In this document: piece after piece, positions 16,351-24,092 of the stretch
Layout of the letters: every line of letters begins with the position of its first letter
How positions within the stretch are numbered: position 1 is the stretch's first letter
NCBI RefSeq assembly: GCF_020171985.1
Contig: NZ_JAIVAL010000003.1
Span: forward strand, 248,001 to 312,000
Source of the DNA: Halobacillus halophilus
GTDB lineage: Bacteria; Bacillota; Bacilli; Bacillales; Halobacillaceae
Reading direction: 5' to 3'
DNA length: 64,000 nt
Made by a program: the position numbers and the translations under genes
Notes under the pieces: model-generated
The model's database searches: none
The model's input: the letters and a program-made list of their open reading frames with translations, nothing else
What the model was told of the DNA's origin: nothing

Positions 16351-16733
16351 ATTGATTTCCTGCTGTTCGTAACGGGTGCCTCGGCTTTTTCTGTAGCTTC
16401 CTCTATTGCTTTAGACTCAGCTCTTCTTGTTCTTTTAGCTCTTCTTAAGCTTGTTGATCGTCTAGCTAATCTTGAACTTATTTGGATGCTTCGGTTGCTA
16501 AATTCTCTCCATTTACATTGGTATCAAATGCTCCAGTTTTTTTAGGTTGCTCGCCTGTTAGTTGGACAGTTCCCTCCTACATTTTTACTACTATCCAGTT
16601 CTAAAAACTCTCTCCAGAAAATAGTAATAGCAATCGCTCCTCACTTAACATTCCTTTATACTTATTATGTAATAGAATCTCTCTCAATACGATCAGCACT
16701 CTTTAATAAAAGCTGAATCCAATTCCTATAAGA
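16351..16733. other. Decayed coding sequence upstream of the pseudogene
   Basis: No intact gene. On the minus strand, short protein-like runs are separated by stops, for example QPKKTGAFDTNVNGENLATE followed by a stop, then EELKEQEELSLKQ and a stop. This is consistent with the eroded N-terminal region of the same gene as 15604-16350. Confidence 0.45.
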
Positions 16734-17318
16734 TTATTTATTCTGATTCATTAATGAAGTAATTAGATTGCTCCAATACAACCCACTTTTTTCAGCGTCT
16801 TCATATTGGTAGCTATTAAGTTCCGCTCCTTGTTTATTATTTAATAACATAATTCGTTTGTAAGGGTGTTGCGGAGTGTTGAAAGAAACCGTCAACATCA
16901 TGCGATTAACCACCTTTCTCCCTGTCTTCTTACCTGTAAACCCACCAATTATGGCCCCTACACCTCCAGCTAATGCTCCACCCACAATGGCTCTTCCGGT
17001 AGCCGAGGAAAGAGAAGCTTCATACGCTTGTGTATCATCAATAGAAAATTCGACATTGATAATGTTTTCATATCCCCAAGAAGTCCAGCCACCTTCATCA
17101 ATAACGTATAAGAGCTGTCTCTCCCCATCATTTAAGAGATAAGATCCATCTTCGAACTTTTGATACTCGTAATCGTTAATATTATTATCTTCCAGCAGTT
17201 GATGTAAAACATTCCCAGTGAGTTTACTAACTCTTATTCTGTCTCCCTCTTCAAAGACTACAACTAATACTCCTATAATTATTGGTCCAATAATTAAAAT
17301 CATAATTAATGTTCCCAT
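16734..17318 (-). CDS. Membrane-anchored glycine-zipper protein, unknown function
   Basis: A 194-residue protein. Residues 3-22 form an N-terminal membrane segment (GTLIMILIIGPIIIGVLVV). A soluble part of about 80 residues follows. A glycine-zipper stretch near 108-130 (GRAIVGGALAGGVGAIIGGF) could insert in or associate with membrane, and the C-terminal part is soluble. AAGGAGG precedes the ATG at good spacing. I cannot assign a family with confidence. Similar architectures occur in proteins of phage and accessory regions. It is transcribed in the same direction as the two-gene unit upstream (17486-19916) after a 167-nt gap. Confidence 0.65.
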   Translation of the reverse strand: MGTLIMILIIGPIIIGVLVVVFEEGDRIRVSKLTGNVLHQLLEDNNINDYEYQKFEDGSYLLNDGERQLLYVIDEGGWTSWGYENIINVEFSIDDTQAYEASLSSATGRAIVGGALAGGVGAIIGGFTGKKTGRKVVNRMMLTVSFNTPQHPYKRIMLLNNKQGAELNSYQYEDAEKSGLYWSNLITSLMNQNK

Positions 17319-17485
17319 ATAAAACAGCCTCCTTTATATTGTAAAATGTTATATCAATGACGTGTATGGATTCCCGAATTAACTTCTTCCTGCACAACTC
17401 CCCTTGATTTTCTATTAGATTATAGAACGTTTAATACACTTTATGGCTGTATTACACAGTGAGTACGCATAATAGTTAGGTACAT

Positions 17486-18766
17486 TTAACCCCCATTCCA
17501 TCTAGAACGTAAAGCATTATCGTGAAGATAAGTAAAATGAACTTCTTTGCATTCCTTCACTGCTCTTTTATTTCCTTCTGATTCCATAAGTTTCTTGCCT
17601 GCTTTAAATAACCCCCATGCCACACGACTGACGATCACTAATCCTGTAGGATCAGGAATAAGGGCATCCATAACTGTATCGGCCGCAAGATCTCCTAGTA
17701 TGTCAGCTCCTATGCCGAGAGCTGAAAAAGCTAAGAACTCTCCCGCTGCAATAACTGTCATTCTTTGAAGCTCTTGCTGTGCTTGTCTTTTCGAGACGCC
17801 GCGCTTTATATTCCAATAATAATGCAATGCGGCAGCACTCATCGAAATAACAAAAAACGTACCGTTGATTCCCATAATGTCCATCATCGTTTGATCTAGT
17901 ATGGAAGGATCAACTGTACTCAATAGAGTTTCAATCGAATGCTGAGACATAAATCCTATCGCTGATAAACCTGCGCCAATTGTTCCAAAAGCGATACTCG
18001 CTTTAATTAACTGGGATTTTTTCACCCTCCAGGGACGGGGATCCCGCTTCAGCCGGTACCATTCTGCTAGTACACCAATGGTTGACGAAAGGATCGCCCC
18101 TCCACCGATAGACATCGCTCCATGCTCTAAGGAAGATACCGTTATCGTCTGTTCGTTATGATTCAATGTCGCCTGGAATTTTTCATCAAGCGTAGAATCT
18201 AAAGTGAAGTACTCACTTTGTGTAGCGTGACGGGTGCTACCGCCGTGAAGGTACTCCAGATGCCCAATTTCTGTTGAAAACATCACATTATTTGGATCAG
18301 CAGCTAATTCTATATTTCCAGGATGATCACTAACAAGTTTCATATGATGCCCTTCCATGCCTTCAATAGGGATGGGATCTCCTTGTGACCAATTCCTTGT
18401 TGCGTTAATTTGCTCTTGATTAAAATAATCCACTTGTCCATTATCGTTAATAAAATGAAAGACTTCCTGAGGAGCATTCCGTTCTTCTTGAGCAAAAAAA
18501 TGATACGCTTCCCACTCGCGCTCCACCCCTTCCCCTCTTGCATATTCCATAGAGTTGATACCACTACTATCAAATGAATCGAGGAGCAGTTGATAATCCT
18601 CTAGAGCCTTTTCTTCATAATCAAGGTACTCTAATTCTTTCGGCTCAACTAACAACTGGTCCGAGGCCCACTCACTGGATAAATAACTCAATGCGACTCC
18701 TTCAGAGGATAATAAAGAGGAGTAGAAGTAATGGTTGTTCCTCAACCTCCGATTGCTTAATGGCAA
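17486..18766 (-). CDS. Polytopic membrane protein with an HNH-like GHH motif
   Basis: A 426-residue protein beginning with TTG, supported by GAGGTGA 6 nt upstream. Residues 1-125 are acidic and soluble. Residues 125-181 carry an HNH/Endo VII-like pattern: MEGHHMKLVSDHP (GHH at 139-141), ADPNNV at 156-161, and downstream His at 169 and 174 (GHLEYLHGG). This resembles the WHH/GHH nuclease modules of bacterial toxins. Residues 217-400 contain four or five hydrophobic segments. The fusion of a nuclease-like centre to a membrane C-terminus is unusual. It lies 1 nt after the coiled-coil gene, so the two are translationally coupled. Nuclease activity is inferred from the motif only. No obvious immunity gene was identified. 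Confidence 0.7.
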   Translation of the reverse strand: MPLSNRRLRNNHYFYSSLLSSEGVALSYLSSEWASDQLLVEPKELEYLDYEEKALEDYQLLLDSFDSSGINSMEYARGEGVEREWEAYHFFAQEERNAPQEVFHFINDNGQVDYFNQEQINATRNWSQGDPIPIEGMEGHHMKLVSDHPGNIELAADPNNVMFSTEIGHLEYLHGGSTRHATQSEYFTLDSTLDEKFQATLNHNEQTITVSSLEHGAMSIGGGAILSSTIGVLAEWYRLKRDPRPWRVKKSQLIKASIAFGTIGAGLSAIGFMSQHSIETLLSTVDPSILDQTMMDIMGINGTFFVISMSAAALHYYWNIKRGVSKRQAQQELQRMTVIAAGEFLAFSALGIGADILGDLAADTVMDALIPDPTGLVIVSRVAWGLFKAGKKLMESEGNKRAVKECKEVHFTYLHDNALRSRWNGG

Positions 18767-18767
18767 T

Positions 18768-19916
18768 TTAACTCACCTCTTTTTTGGTGGTCTGGAGTAC
18801 TTGTTTCGTAAACAATGGTTTGACTTCCGGCTTTATTTTTGCAAATGCTTCTGAGTAGACGGACTGATAGTAGGTTTGCGTAGGAACAGAAAGGTATTGC
18901 ATATTCCACCCTCCAAGCAGACGAGTAAGTTCATACAATCGTTTACCTTGAGTGTAGTAATAGGAATTTGCCTGCAGTTTATTATAAGCTTGTTCAATAG
19001 ATCGAATGGCTTCTTCATTGTATTGATCGATTTGCTCATCATCGATTTCTACTGGGCTGAATAATTTCATAGACTGCTTGGAAAGTTCATTGTAACGCTC
19101 TCGTAATTCTGGCTGGTTTTGGATCCACTGTCGATCTATCTGTTGATCTATACGTTCCAGTTCTTTAACCATCTCCGGATTTCTATGTTTCTTTTTACTC
19201 AATATATTAATGGTATTTTCCATGATCCCCATGTTCATTTTGACTTTCTCTTTATAGTTCTCATTTGTTTCTTTCATGAATTGGTACCCTTGTTCCAGTG
19301 TTTTCATATGTAAATCTTTCGCGAAATTATAGTCCTCTGAACGGCAGTTATCGAGGAACACCCGTGATACCCGGTTTAATCGTTCTATCACTTTTTTCTT
19401 AACCTTGGAATCCCTAGATTCCATAAATGGCTGAATAGCATCAAGATATTCATTTACAAACTCTTTGTAACTTGGGTATTTATTCAAGGCAGATTCAATT
19501 ATATCCAGTTTTTCAGAGGATGAGCCTTGCTTGGATTGAATCAATTCAAGCCATTGATCTTGATCCTGAATTTCTTCCTTTAAATATGCATCTAATCTCT
19601 CTTTTAATTGAGCCATGTGCTTAGCATTTTTTTCCTCTGCCTTCTTTAGCCACTCAAGAACATTCTCTTTGTTAAAATCGATTAAATTTTCATATGTTTG
19701 CGCATGATGTGTCTGGATTTCCTGTAGAAGTTCTTTTTGATTATCAATGTTTTTCTCCATCAAATTACGTAAAAGCTCTTGTGAAGTTGTGTTAAAGTCT
19801 TCTTTTACCTTTTCGTATTTTTGTTTGTTATCCGATTTAATTGTATAAATCTGAAATACTATCCAGGCATTCACTAACAGTAAAATTGTCAATAAAACCA
19901 ACCCTGCAATTATCAT
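18768..19916 (-). CDS. Membrane-anchored coiled-coil protein
   Basis: A 382-residue protein. An upstream TTG in frame (19946) exists, but the ATG at 19916 follows GGGAGG at 8 nt and gives an N-terminal membrane anchor (MIIAGLVLLTILLLVNAW). Residues 25-350 are almost entirely charged alpha-helix with long coiled-coil character (for example ENVLEWLKKAEEKNAKHMAQ near residue 85). No enzyme motif was seen. It ends one base before the TTG of the GHH-motif membrane protein, so the two probably act together. A scaffold, sensor or structural partner role is inference. Confidence 0.7.
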   Translation of the reverse strand: MIIAGLVLLTILLLVNAWIVFQIYTIKSDNKQKYEKVKEDFNTTSQELLRNLMEKNIDNQKELLQEIQTHHAQTYENLIDFNKENVLEWLKKAEEKNAKHMAQLKERLDAYLKEEIQDQDQWLELIQSKQGSSSEKLDIIESALNKYPSYKEFVNEYLDAIQPFMESRDSKVKKKVIERLNRVSRVFLDNCRSEDYNFAKDLHMKTLEQGYQFMKETNENYKEKVKMNMGIMENTINILSKKKHRNPEMVKELERIDQQIDRQWIQNQPELRERYNELSKQSMKLFSPVEIDDEQIDQYNEEAIRSIEQAYNKLQANSYYYTQGKRLYELTRLLGGWNMQYLSVPTQTYYQSVYSEAFAKIKPEVKPLFTKQVLQTTKKEVS

Positions 19917-20167
19917 CTCGCCATCCTCCCACATTATATAGTTCAAACTTACTACATATATATCGGAACGCTACAATCATTAATTAAGTAAAATTCCTTA
20001 TTTTTGAAAAAAAGTAATTATAATTGTTTAGAAATGAGATAAATTCATCCCACCCTCCCTCTCCATACACCAATAAGCAGGAGAGTGACCTTTCACTAAA
20101 GAAGACGAGAAAAGTGGCTGATTATATCCAAAGTTGATTCAGAAGATAATCCATAAATTCAAGCACA
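19917..20167. other. Intergenic stretch upstream of the coiled-coil gene
   Basis: AT-rich, about 250 bases. Several TATA-like hexamers occur close to the start at 19916, but no convincing -35/-10 pair and no further gene was seen. Confidence 0.4.
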
Positions 20168-20195
20168 AAAAAAGCACCCCTTTAGAGGTGCTTTT
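20168..20195. terminator. Bidirectional terminator
   Basis: AAAAGCACC and GGTGCTTTT (20170-20178 and 20187-20195) pair around a short loop, with A/T tracts on both sides. It lies about 125 nt beyond the stop of the gene ending at 20321. Confidence 0.6.
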
Positions 20196-20320
20196 CAGGA
20201 ATCGCATAGTCATACTACATTTCATAAACATAGTTTTATATTTTCATTATTCATTCGTCCAACGAAAACTCCTAGGCTGCAGAACTCACATTAAAAATAG
20301 ATTTAGTATTACCTCATTTT

Positions 20321-20836
20321 CTAATGATAAATCTGGACCTCAAGAACCGTATTAACCTGTTCTATTTGTTTCATTACATTTTCCAACTTATTGATGGTAT
20401 TTTTAGCTTCCATGGAAAGATACCCCTCAACCCAAAGGGATTCCTCAGGGTCAAGTGCCTCTGAAAGATCGTCCACCTGGTCTATATATTGTCTCATGTT
20501 GAAAATACTCTGTTCCATGATCTTATAAGCTACAGAAAAATTCTCATAAATCATGGCTGGGTTATCCAAATACGTATGTCCATCTTCATCTTCAAAAACA
20601 TCCGCCAGGCTGCTTTTCGTGAATAAGGTCTGTTCAAGTACATCCTGAATAGTTGCATCACTTATAGGAGGTTGATTGGGTGTATTTTTTAAAGCTTTAA
20701 CATTTCCCTTTTTCAGGGAGGCCATGATAAATTCATGACTCATTTCGAAAATGGCATCATTGGTATCTTCAATCATGTTAAGTAGTTTTTTAGTTACTCT
20801 TACATAAGTTACTCGTCCTTCTTCTGGATACTCCAT
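20321..20836 (-). CDS. Hypothetical helical protein
   Basis: A 171-residue acidic, soluble and mostly helical protein (RVTKKLLNMIEDTNDAIFEM near the start, NTINKLENVMKQIEQVNTVL at the end). No family was recognised and no export signal is present. The AAGGAG site is 13-14 nt before the ATG, rather far. It belongs to the run of unknown minus-strand genes between 15 and 24 kb. Confidence 0.6.
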   Translation of the reverse strand: MEYPEEGRVTYVRVTKKLLNMIEDTNDAIFEMSHEFIMASLKKGNVKALKNTPNQPPISDATIQDVLEQTLFTKSSLADVFEDEDGHTYLDNPAMIYENFSVAYKIMEQSIFNMRQYIDQVDDLSEALDPEESLWVEGYLSMEAKNTINKLENVMKQIEQVNTVLEVQIYH

Positions 20837-21064
20837 AAGTATATGAAAAACTCCTTAAATCATATTTTATTCCAACAGAGAAAAATCGAACGTTTGCTAC
20901 ATACTAACTGACTATGAATGCCCTAACTTTCACTTTATGATCAGGAGTATCGCAAGCGAAAGCAGAGTATTTTTAACTCCTGGCACTAGTCAGCATACAT
21001 TCATTAAAGCTAGCCATCAGGTGGATTAGCCTTCCACTTTCTTTTATTCGTTACTGTATTGATT

Positions 21065-21340
21065 TTAAGCACTTCCTACCATCTCTCCTTCAAGATATAC
21101 TGTTAATACTATGGCTCTTTCTTGGTCAGTTGTATCCACAACAAAAACTAATCCATTGTTCTTAATGTAAGTAACAACTCCTTTGCCTCTATCCTTATTA
21201 GGAGCAGAATAGAGAGTAACTCCTGACCAAATTTCCCGCCGAATAAATTTAACAGAGTCCCAATAAGACTCTGTCGTAACTCTTTGTCCAAACCGCTCTA
21301 TCGCATGTTTTGAAACATTTACAATCTGAATTTTATTCAA
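21065..21340 (-). CDS. Hypothetical protein with a HAIERFGQR motif
   Basis: A 91-residue soluble protein. The open frame starts further upstream, but the TTG at 21340 follows GGAGGAGG at ideal spacing and removes an implausible 31-residue leader. It begins with N/K-rich sequence and then VSKHAIERFGQRVTTESYWD. It ends with a beta-rich part (YIKNNGLVFVVDTTDQERAI). The HAxERF pattern recalls small phage-associated and toxin-like proteins, but the match is too short for assignment. Confidence 0.5.
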   Translation of the reverse strand: MNKIQIVNVSKHAIERFGQRVTTESYWDSVKFIRREIWSGVTLYSAPNKDRGKGVVTYIKNNGLVFVVDTTDQERAIVLTVYLEGEMVGSA

Positions 21341-21639
21341 ATTGCCTCCTCCTATTTTCCTCCTTTCACAAAAGCGATACTCCCTAGAAAGATAATAGCA
21401 TAATTTTCTAAAAATTGAAATAAAATGGTTCATTAATCCTATAAAAACAGAAATTCACATGAATATTTTAGCATGATCAAAACGTACGGAGGGGCAGCTC
21501 CGGAGTCGTGCTGGATATTGGATATTCCATTACTTGTATTACTCTAAAACCATTTGACCGGCATCATTACTTGATCATGCCCTTATGTATAGAGATCAAT
21601 ATAATGATTACGATTAACCCAGCCTAATTTTTATTGAAT

Positions 21640-21668
21640 ATAAAAGAAGCAGGCGTTAAAACGCCTGC
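21640..21668 (-). terminator. Terminator of the LPDTS surface protein gene
   Basis: GCAGGCGT (21649-21656) pairs with ACGCCTGC (21661-21668). Read on the minus strand it is followed by TTCTTTTAT. Confidence 0.75.
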
Positions 21669-21675
21669 CCTTTCA

Positions 21676-22680
21676 TTATTGTGATTTTGTCTTACGAATG
21701 CCCAGGCCTACTGCTCCCAGGAGCGCTACACCCAAACCAGCTAACATTCCAAGCGGAAGGGAAGAAGAAGTGTCTGGCAGCTCGCCGCCTTCTTTTTCTT
21801 CTGCGCTTTCTTCATCTTGATCGGCTGCTTCATCGTTAGATGCTTCATCATTCGCAGCCTCTTCTTCTGTCATGTCACCGGAGTCTTCCTCAGAAGCATT
21901 CTCTTCTTCAGATTCAGCAGCTTCTTCTTGCTCACTGTCATCGCCGGACTGATCTTCCTGCTCTTCACTTTCAGAGCCTTCATCAGCGGAATCTTCCTGA
22001 TTGTCGTTATTTTCTTCTTCAACAGGTTCTTCCTCTGTATCATTGTCGGAATCATCTTTCTCTTCTTCCGGTACTTCTGGGGCGTCAGCTACGAAGGATT
22101 CCGTTTCTCCATCACTGAATAACGTCATCGCAATCATGCCACCATCAGAGAAAGCGACAGAAAGGATGTCTAAATCTTCTGTCTGCCACGTGTAAACGGA
22201 AGATGTAGAGCTCATATCCTCAAATTGCGCTTTACTTGATGCACCTTTGGTACCTTCTGCGCCGATAATATCCACAGCATCTTCATAAGAGTCACCCTCT
22301 TCAATCTCATCAAATGCTGCTGCCAGGTCGGCATCAACGGTTTCAAAATCCATATCTCCAGACTCAGAGAACACGACGGATTCAACATTCTCACCGTCTA
22401 TACCCGTACTCACGGTTAAGAAATCACCATCATCATCTGTCCAGGAAGCAGACTGAATACCTTCTATATTATCCTGTTGATCCGGTTCTCCCAGTTCATC
22501 AACGACCGAATCAAAAGCTGTATTCTCACTGCTTAATTGATCCGCATAGTCCTGTGTAAGGTCGAAGGATGTCTCAGCTTGTACCACATTTGTATTCATA
22601 ACGTTAGGTGCTGCGAACGTCCCACCAAGTGCAAGTGACGCGGTTAGCGCGGTAGAAACAATTATTTTTTTACTGTTCAT
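21676..22680 (-). CDS. Sortase-anchored acidic surface protein (LPDTS)
   Basis: A 334-residue cell-wall protein. Residues 1-35 are a signal peptide (TALTASLALGGTFAAPNVMN). Residues 38-200 hold two related compact domains, each with a D..(V/I)..LG or D..DIIGAEG pattern followed by a beta-rich W-containing part; they resemble small tandem domains of the SmpA/BLIP type. Residues 205-300 are an extremely Glu/Asp/Ser-rich spacer. The C-terminus is a sorting signal: LPDTS, a hydrophobic helix and RKTKSQ. LPDTS is the motif recognised by the class D sortase YhcS of Bacillus subtilis. No sortase gene is in the window. The acidity fits a salt-adapted cell surface. Confidence 0.85.
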   Translation of the reverse strand: MNSKKIIVSTALTASLALGGTFAAPNVMNTNVVQAETSFDLTQDYADQLSSENTAFDSVVDELGEPDQQDNIEGIQSASWTDDDGDFLTVSTGIDGENVESVVFSESGDMDFETVDADLAAAFDEIEEGDSYEDAVDIIGAEGTKGASSKAQFEDMSSTSSVYTWQTEDLDILSVAFSDGGMIAMTLFSDGETESFVADAPEVPEEEKDDSDNDTEEEPVEEENNDNQEDSADEGSESEEQEDQSGDDSEQEEAAESEEENASEEDSGDMTEEEAANDEASNDEAADQDEESAEEKEGGELPDTSSSLPLGMLAGLGVALLGAVGLGIRKTKSQ

Positions 22681-23137
22681 TCTTATCTCCTCCTAAAATG
22701 GATTTAACTAGATTTTTTGTTTTGGAAAACTATAGGACTATGATGCTGCGAATTTATTAAAATTATCTGCATCACACTTCCTGAGCCTAAAGACCATGTA
22801 ATCGAAAATTAGGAAGTTTCACCTCATACAGAAGACGAACCACGAGCAGCCTTATGCTGATAGGTGTCTTCAGTGGAATGCTCTTTCCTATGTCTGCATG
22901 AATAAGACTCGTAACGTCCATGTTATAAGATCGTAATATTTATGTAAACCTATAATATACAATAATTACTATTTATGAAGTATAAAGAACCTAGTAAATA
23001 ATACCCTACCCGAGCAAGGAGTTTATCTTATAAATATCTCCAATAATAGAAAAAGCATCCCAATCAGGAATGTTTGAAGTTCCTTCACTGCACTTTTAAA
23101 GATGCCAGTCGCCTCTACACGCACAAATTTAAAGGCG
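22681..23137. other. Intergenic stretch without a supported gene
   Basis: About 450 bases upstream of the LPDTS protein gene. It contains a weak hairpin around 23050-23075 with a T tract on the minus strand, which may end the gene at 23138. Nothing else was recognised. Confidence 0.4.
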
Positions 23138-23335
23138 TCAATCTTCTAATCTATACCCTGCCTTTCTAAGTATGTTCTTCGCCTGATGATAATGATAATT
23201 TAGCTCCGCTCTTGTTTCCGCTTCTAACATCTTCCTCACGTGCATTCTGTATCTTTGTAGATCATCGTCAGGACCTTCTTTTCCTGACAGTCCAAAAGGA
23301 ATTAAATCTCCCACCTCTGATTCTCCCCTATCCAA
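23138..23335 (-). CDS. Small hypothetical protein
   Basis: 65 residues from the TTG at 23335, which is 8 nt after AAGGAG; a GTG at 23341 is only 2 nt from that site. It is soluble and basic at its end, with a helical second half (YRMHVRKMLEAETRAELNYH, then QAKNILRKAGY). No family was recognised. It is single, with no partner evident. Confidence 0.5.
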   Translation of the reverse strand: MDRGESEVGDLIPFGLSGKEGPDDDLQRYRMHVRKMLEAETRAELNYHYHQAKNILRKAGYRLED

Positions 23336-23439
23336 ATTCACTTCTCCTTACAATATGAAAAGCATAAGAAAACGTGTGATCCTGGGCCTCCGGGGAGCAT
23401 TGCTTTAACCTTCCCCCATCCTATTATGAAATTCTTTCA

Positions 23440-23919
23440 TTATATATTTTCCGGTCTAATGTCTAGCTCAAAATTATTGATTACTTTCGATTTAATCACG
23501 TTTTCATTTTCATCTAATAGATGTACTTTTACAGCGCCATTTTTTATTAGATTCTCATAAAGTTCTCTATCTCTTTCACCAATAAGTGTTAATGTAACAC
23601 TGAGAGGCATGGTAATGTGAGGTGGCACTTCGTGTAATTCTGTTCTAAATTTTCTTTGAGAGACGTCTAGTATGGACATAAGTTTTTCACTTTCTATAAC
23701 AAACTCAGCGTAATAAGATTGAGATGGATTCGAGGAATTATTTTCAATGTAAGCATCAAGTGACAATGCAAGTCCATTGCCATCTTCTTCACCGCCCGGG
23801 GCTAACTGCACTTCACTTTGTTCCGTAATTTCCAGGGGGTCACCTAAGGTGTAGTAAAGATAACTAACTATGCCTATAAGAACCACTATCATCCAAAATG
23901 TGATTATTTTCGCCTTCAA
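23440..23919 (-). CDS. Membrane-anchored extracytoplasmic protein, unknown
   Basis: 159 residues. An N-terminal signal anchor (residues 5-25, IITFWMIVVLIGIVSYLYY) is followed by a beta-rich extracytoplasmic domain. Features are an acidic linker near 40-48 and a segment TMPLSVTLTLIGERDRELYE near 103-122. The general layout recalls small immunoglobulin- or LEA14-like exported domains, but no specific family is recognised. Confidence 0.6.
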   Translation of the reverse strand: MKAKIITFWMIVVLIGIVSYLYYTLGDPLEITEQSEVQLAPGGEEDGNGLALSLDAYIENNSSNPSQSYYAEFVIESEKLMSILDVSQRKFRTELHEVPPHITMPLSVTLTLIGERDRELYENLIKNGAVKVHLLDENENVIKSKVINNFELDIRPENI

Positions 23920-24037
23920 ATAAAAGCTCCTTTATAACAAATATGATTTCCTAATTTTAACATTACCAAATAGCGATCTAGCAAAAAACCCGTTTGGTTC
24001 ATATTCGCACAAAAGGATTCACATGAATAATACGCAC

Positions 24038-24072
24038 ATCAAAAGAGCACCTCTCAAAAAAGAGGTGCTCTT
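24038..24072 (-). terminator. Terminator of the acyltransferase gene
   Basis: AAGAGCACCTCT (24043-24054) and AGAGGTGCTCTT (24061-24072) form a perfect 12-bp stem with a 6-nt loop, followed on the minus strand by TTG and an AT-rich tail. Confidence 0.8.
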
Positions 24073-24092
24073 CCCATAGCCATATAACCCGG

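Noticed and set aside
16080-16352. 90-codon frame overlapping the pseudogene
   Set aside because: Out of frame with the pRiA4b ORF-3-like domain. The translation is low-complexity after the shared start region, and the in-frame 67-codon fragment explains the DNA better.
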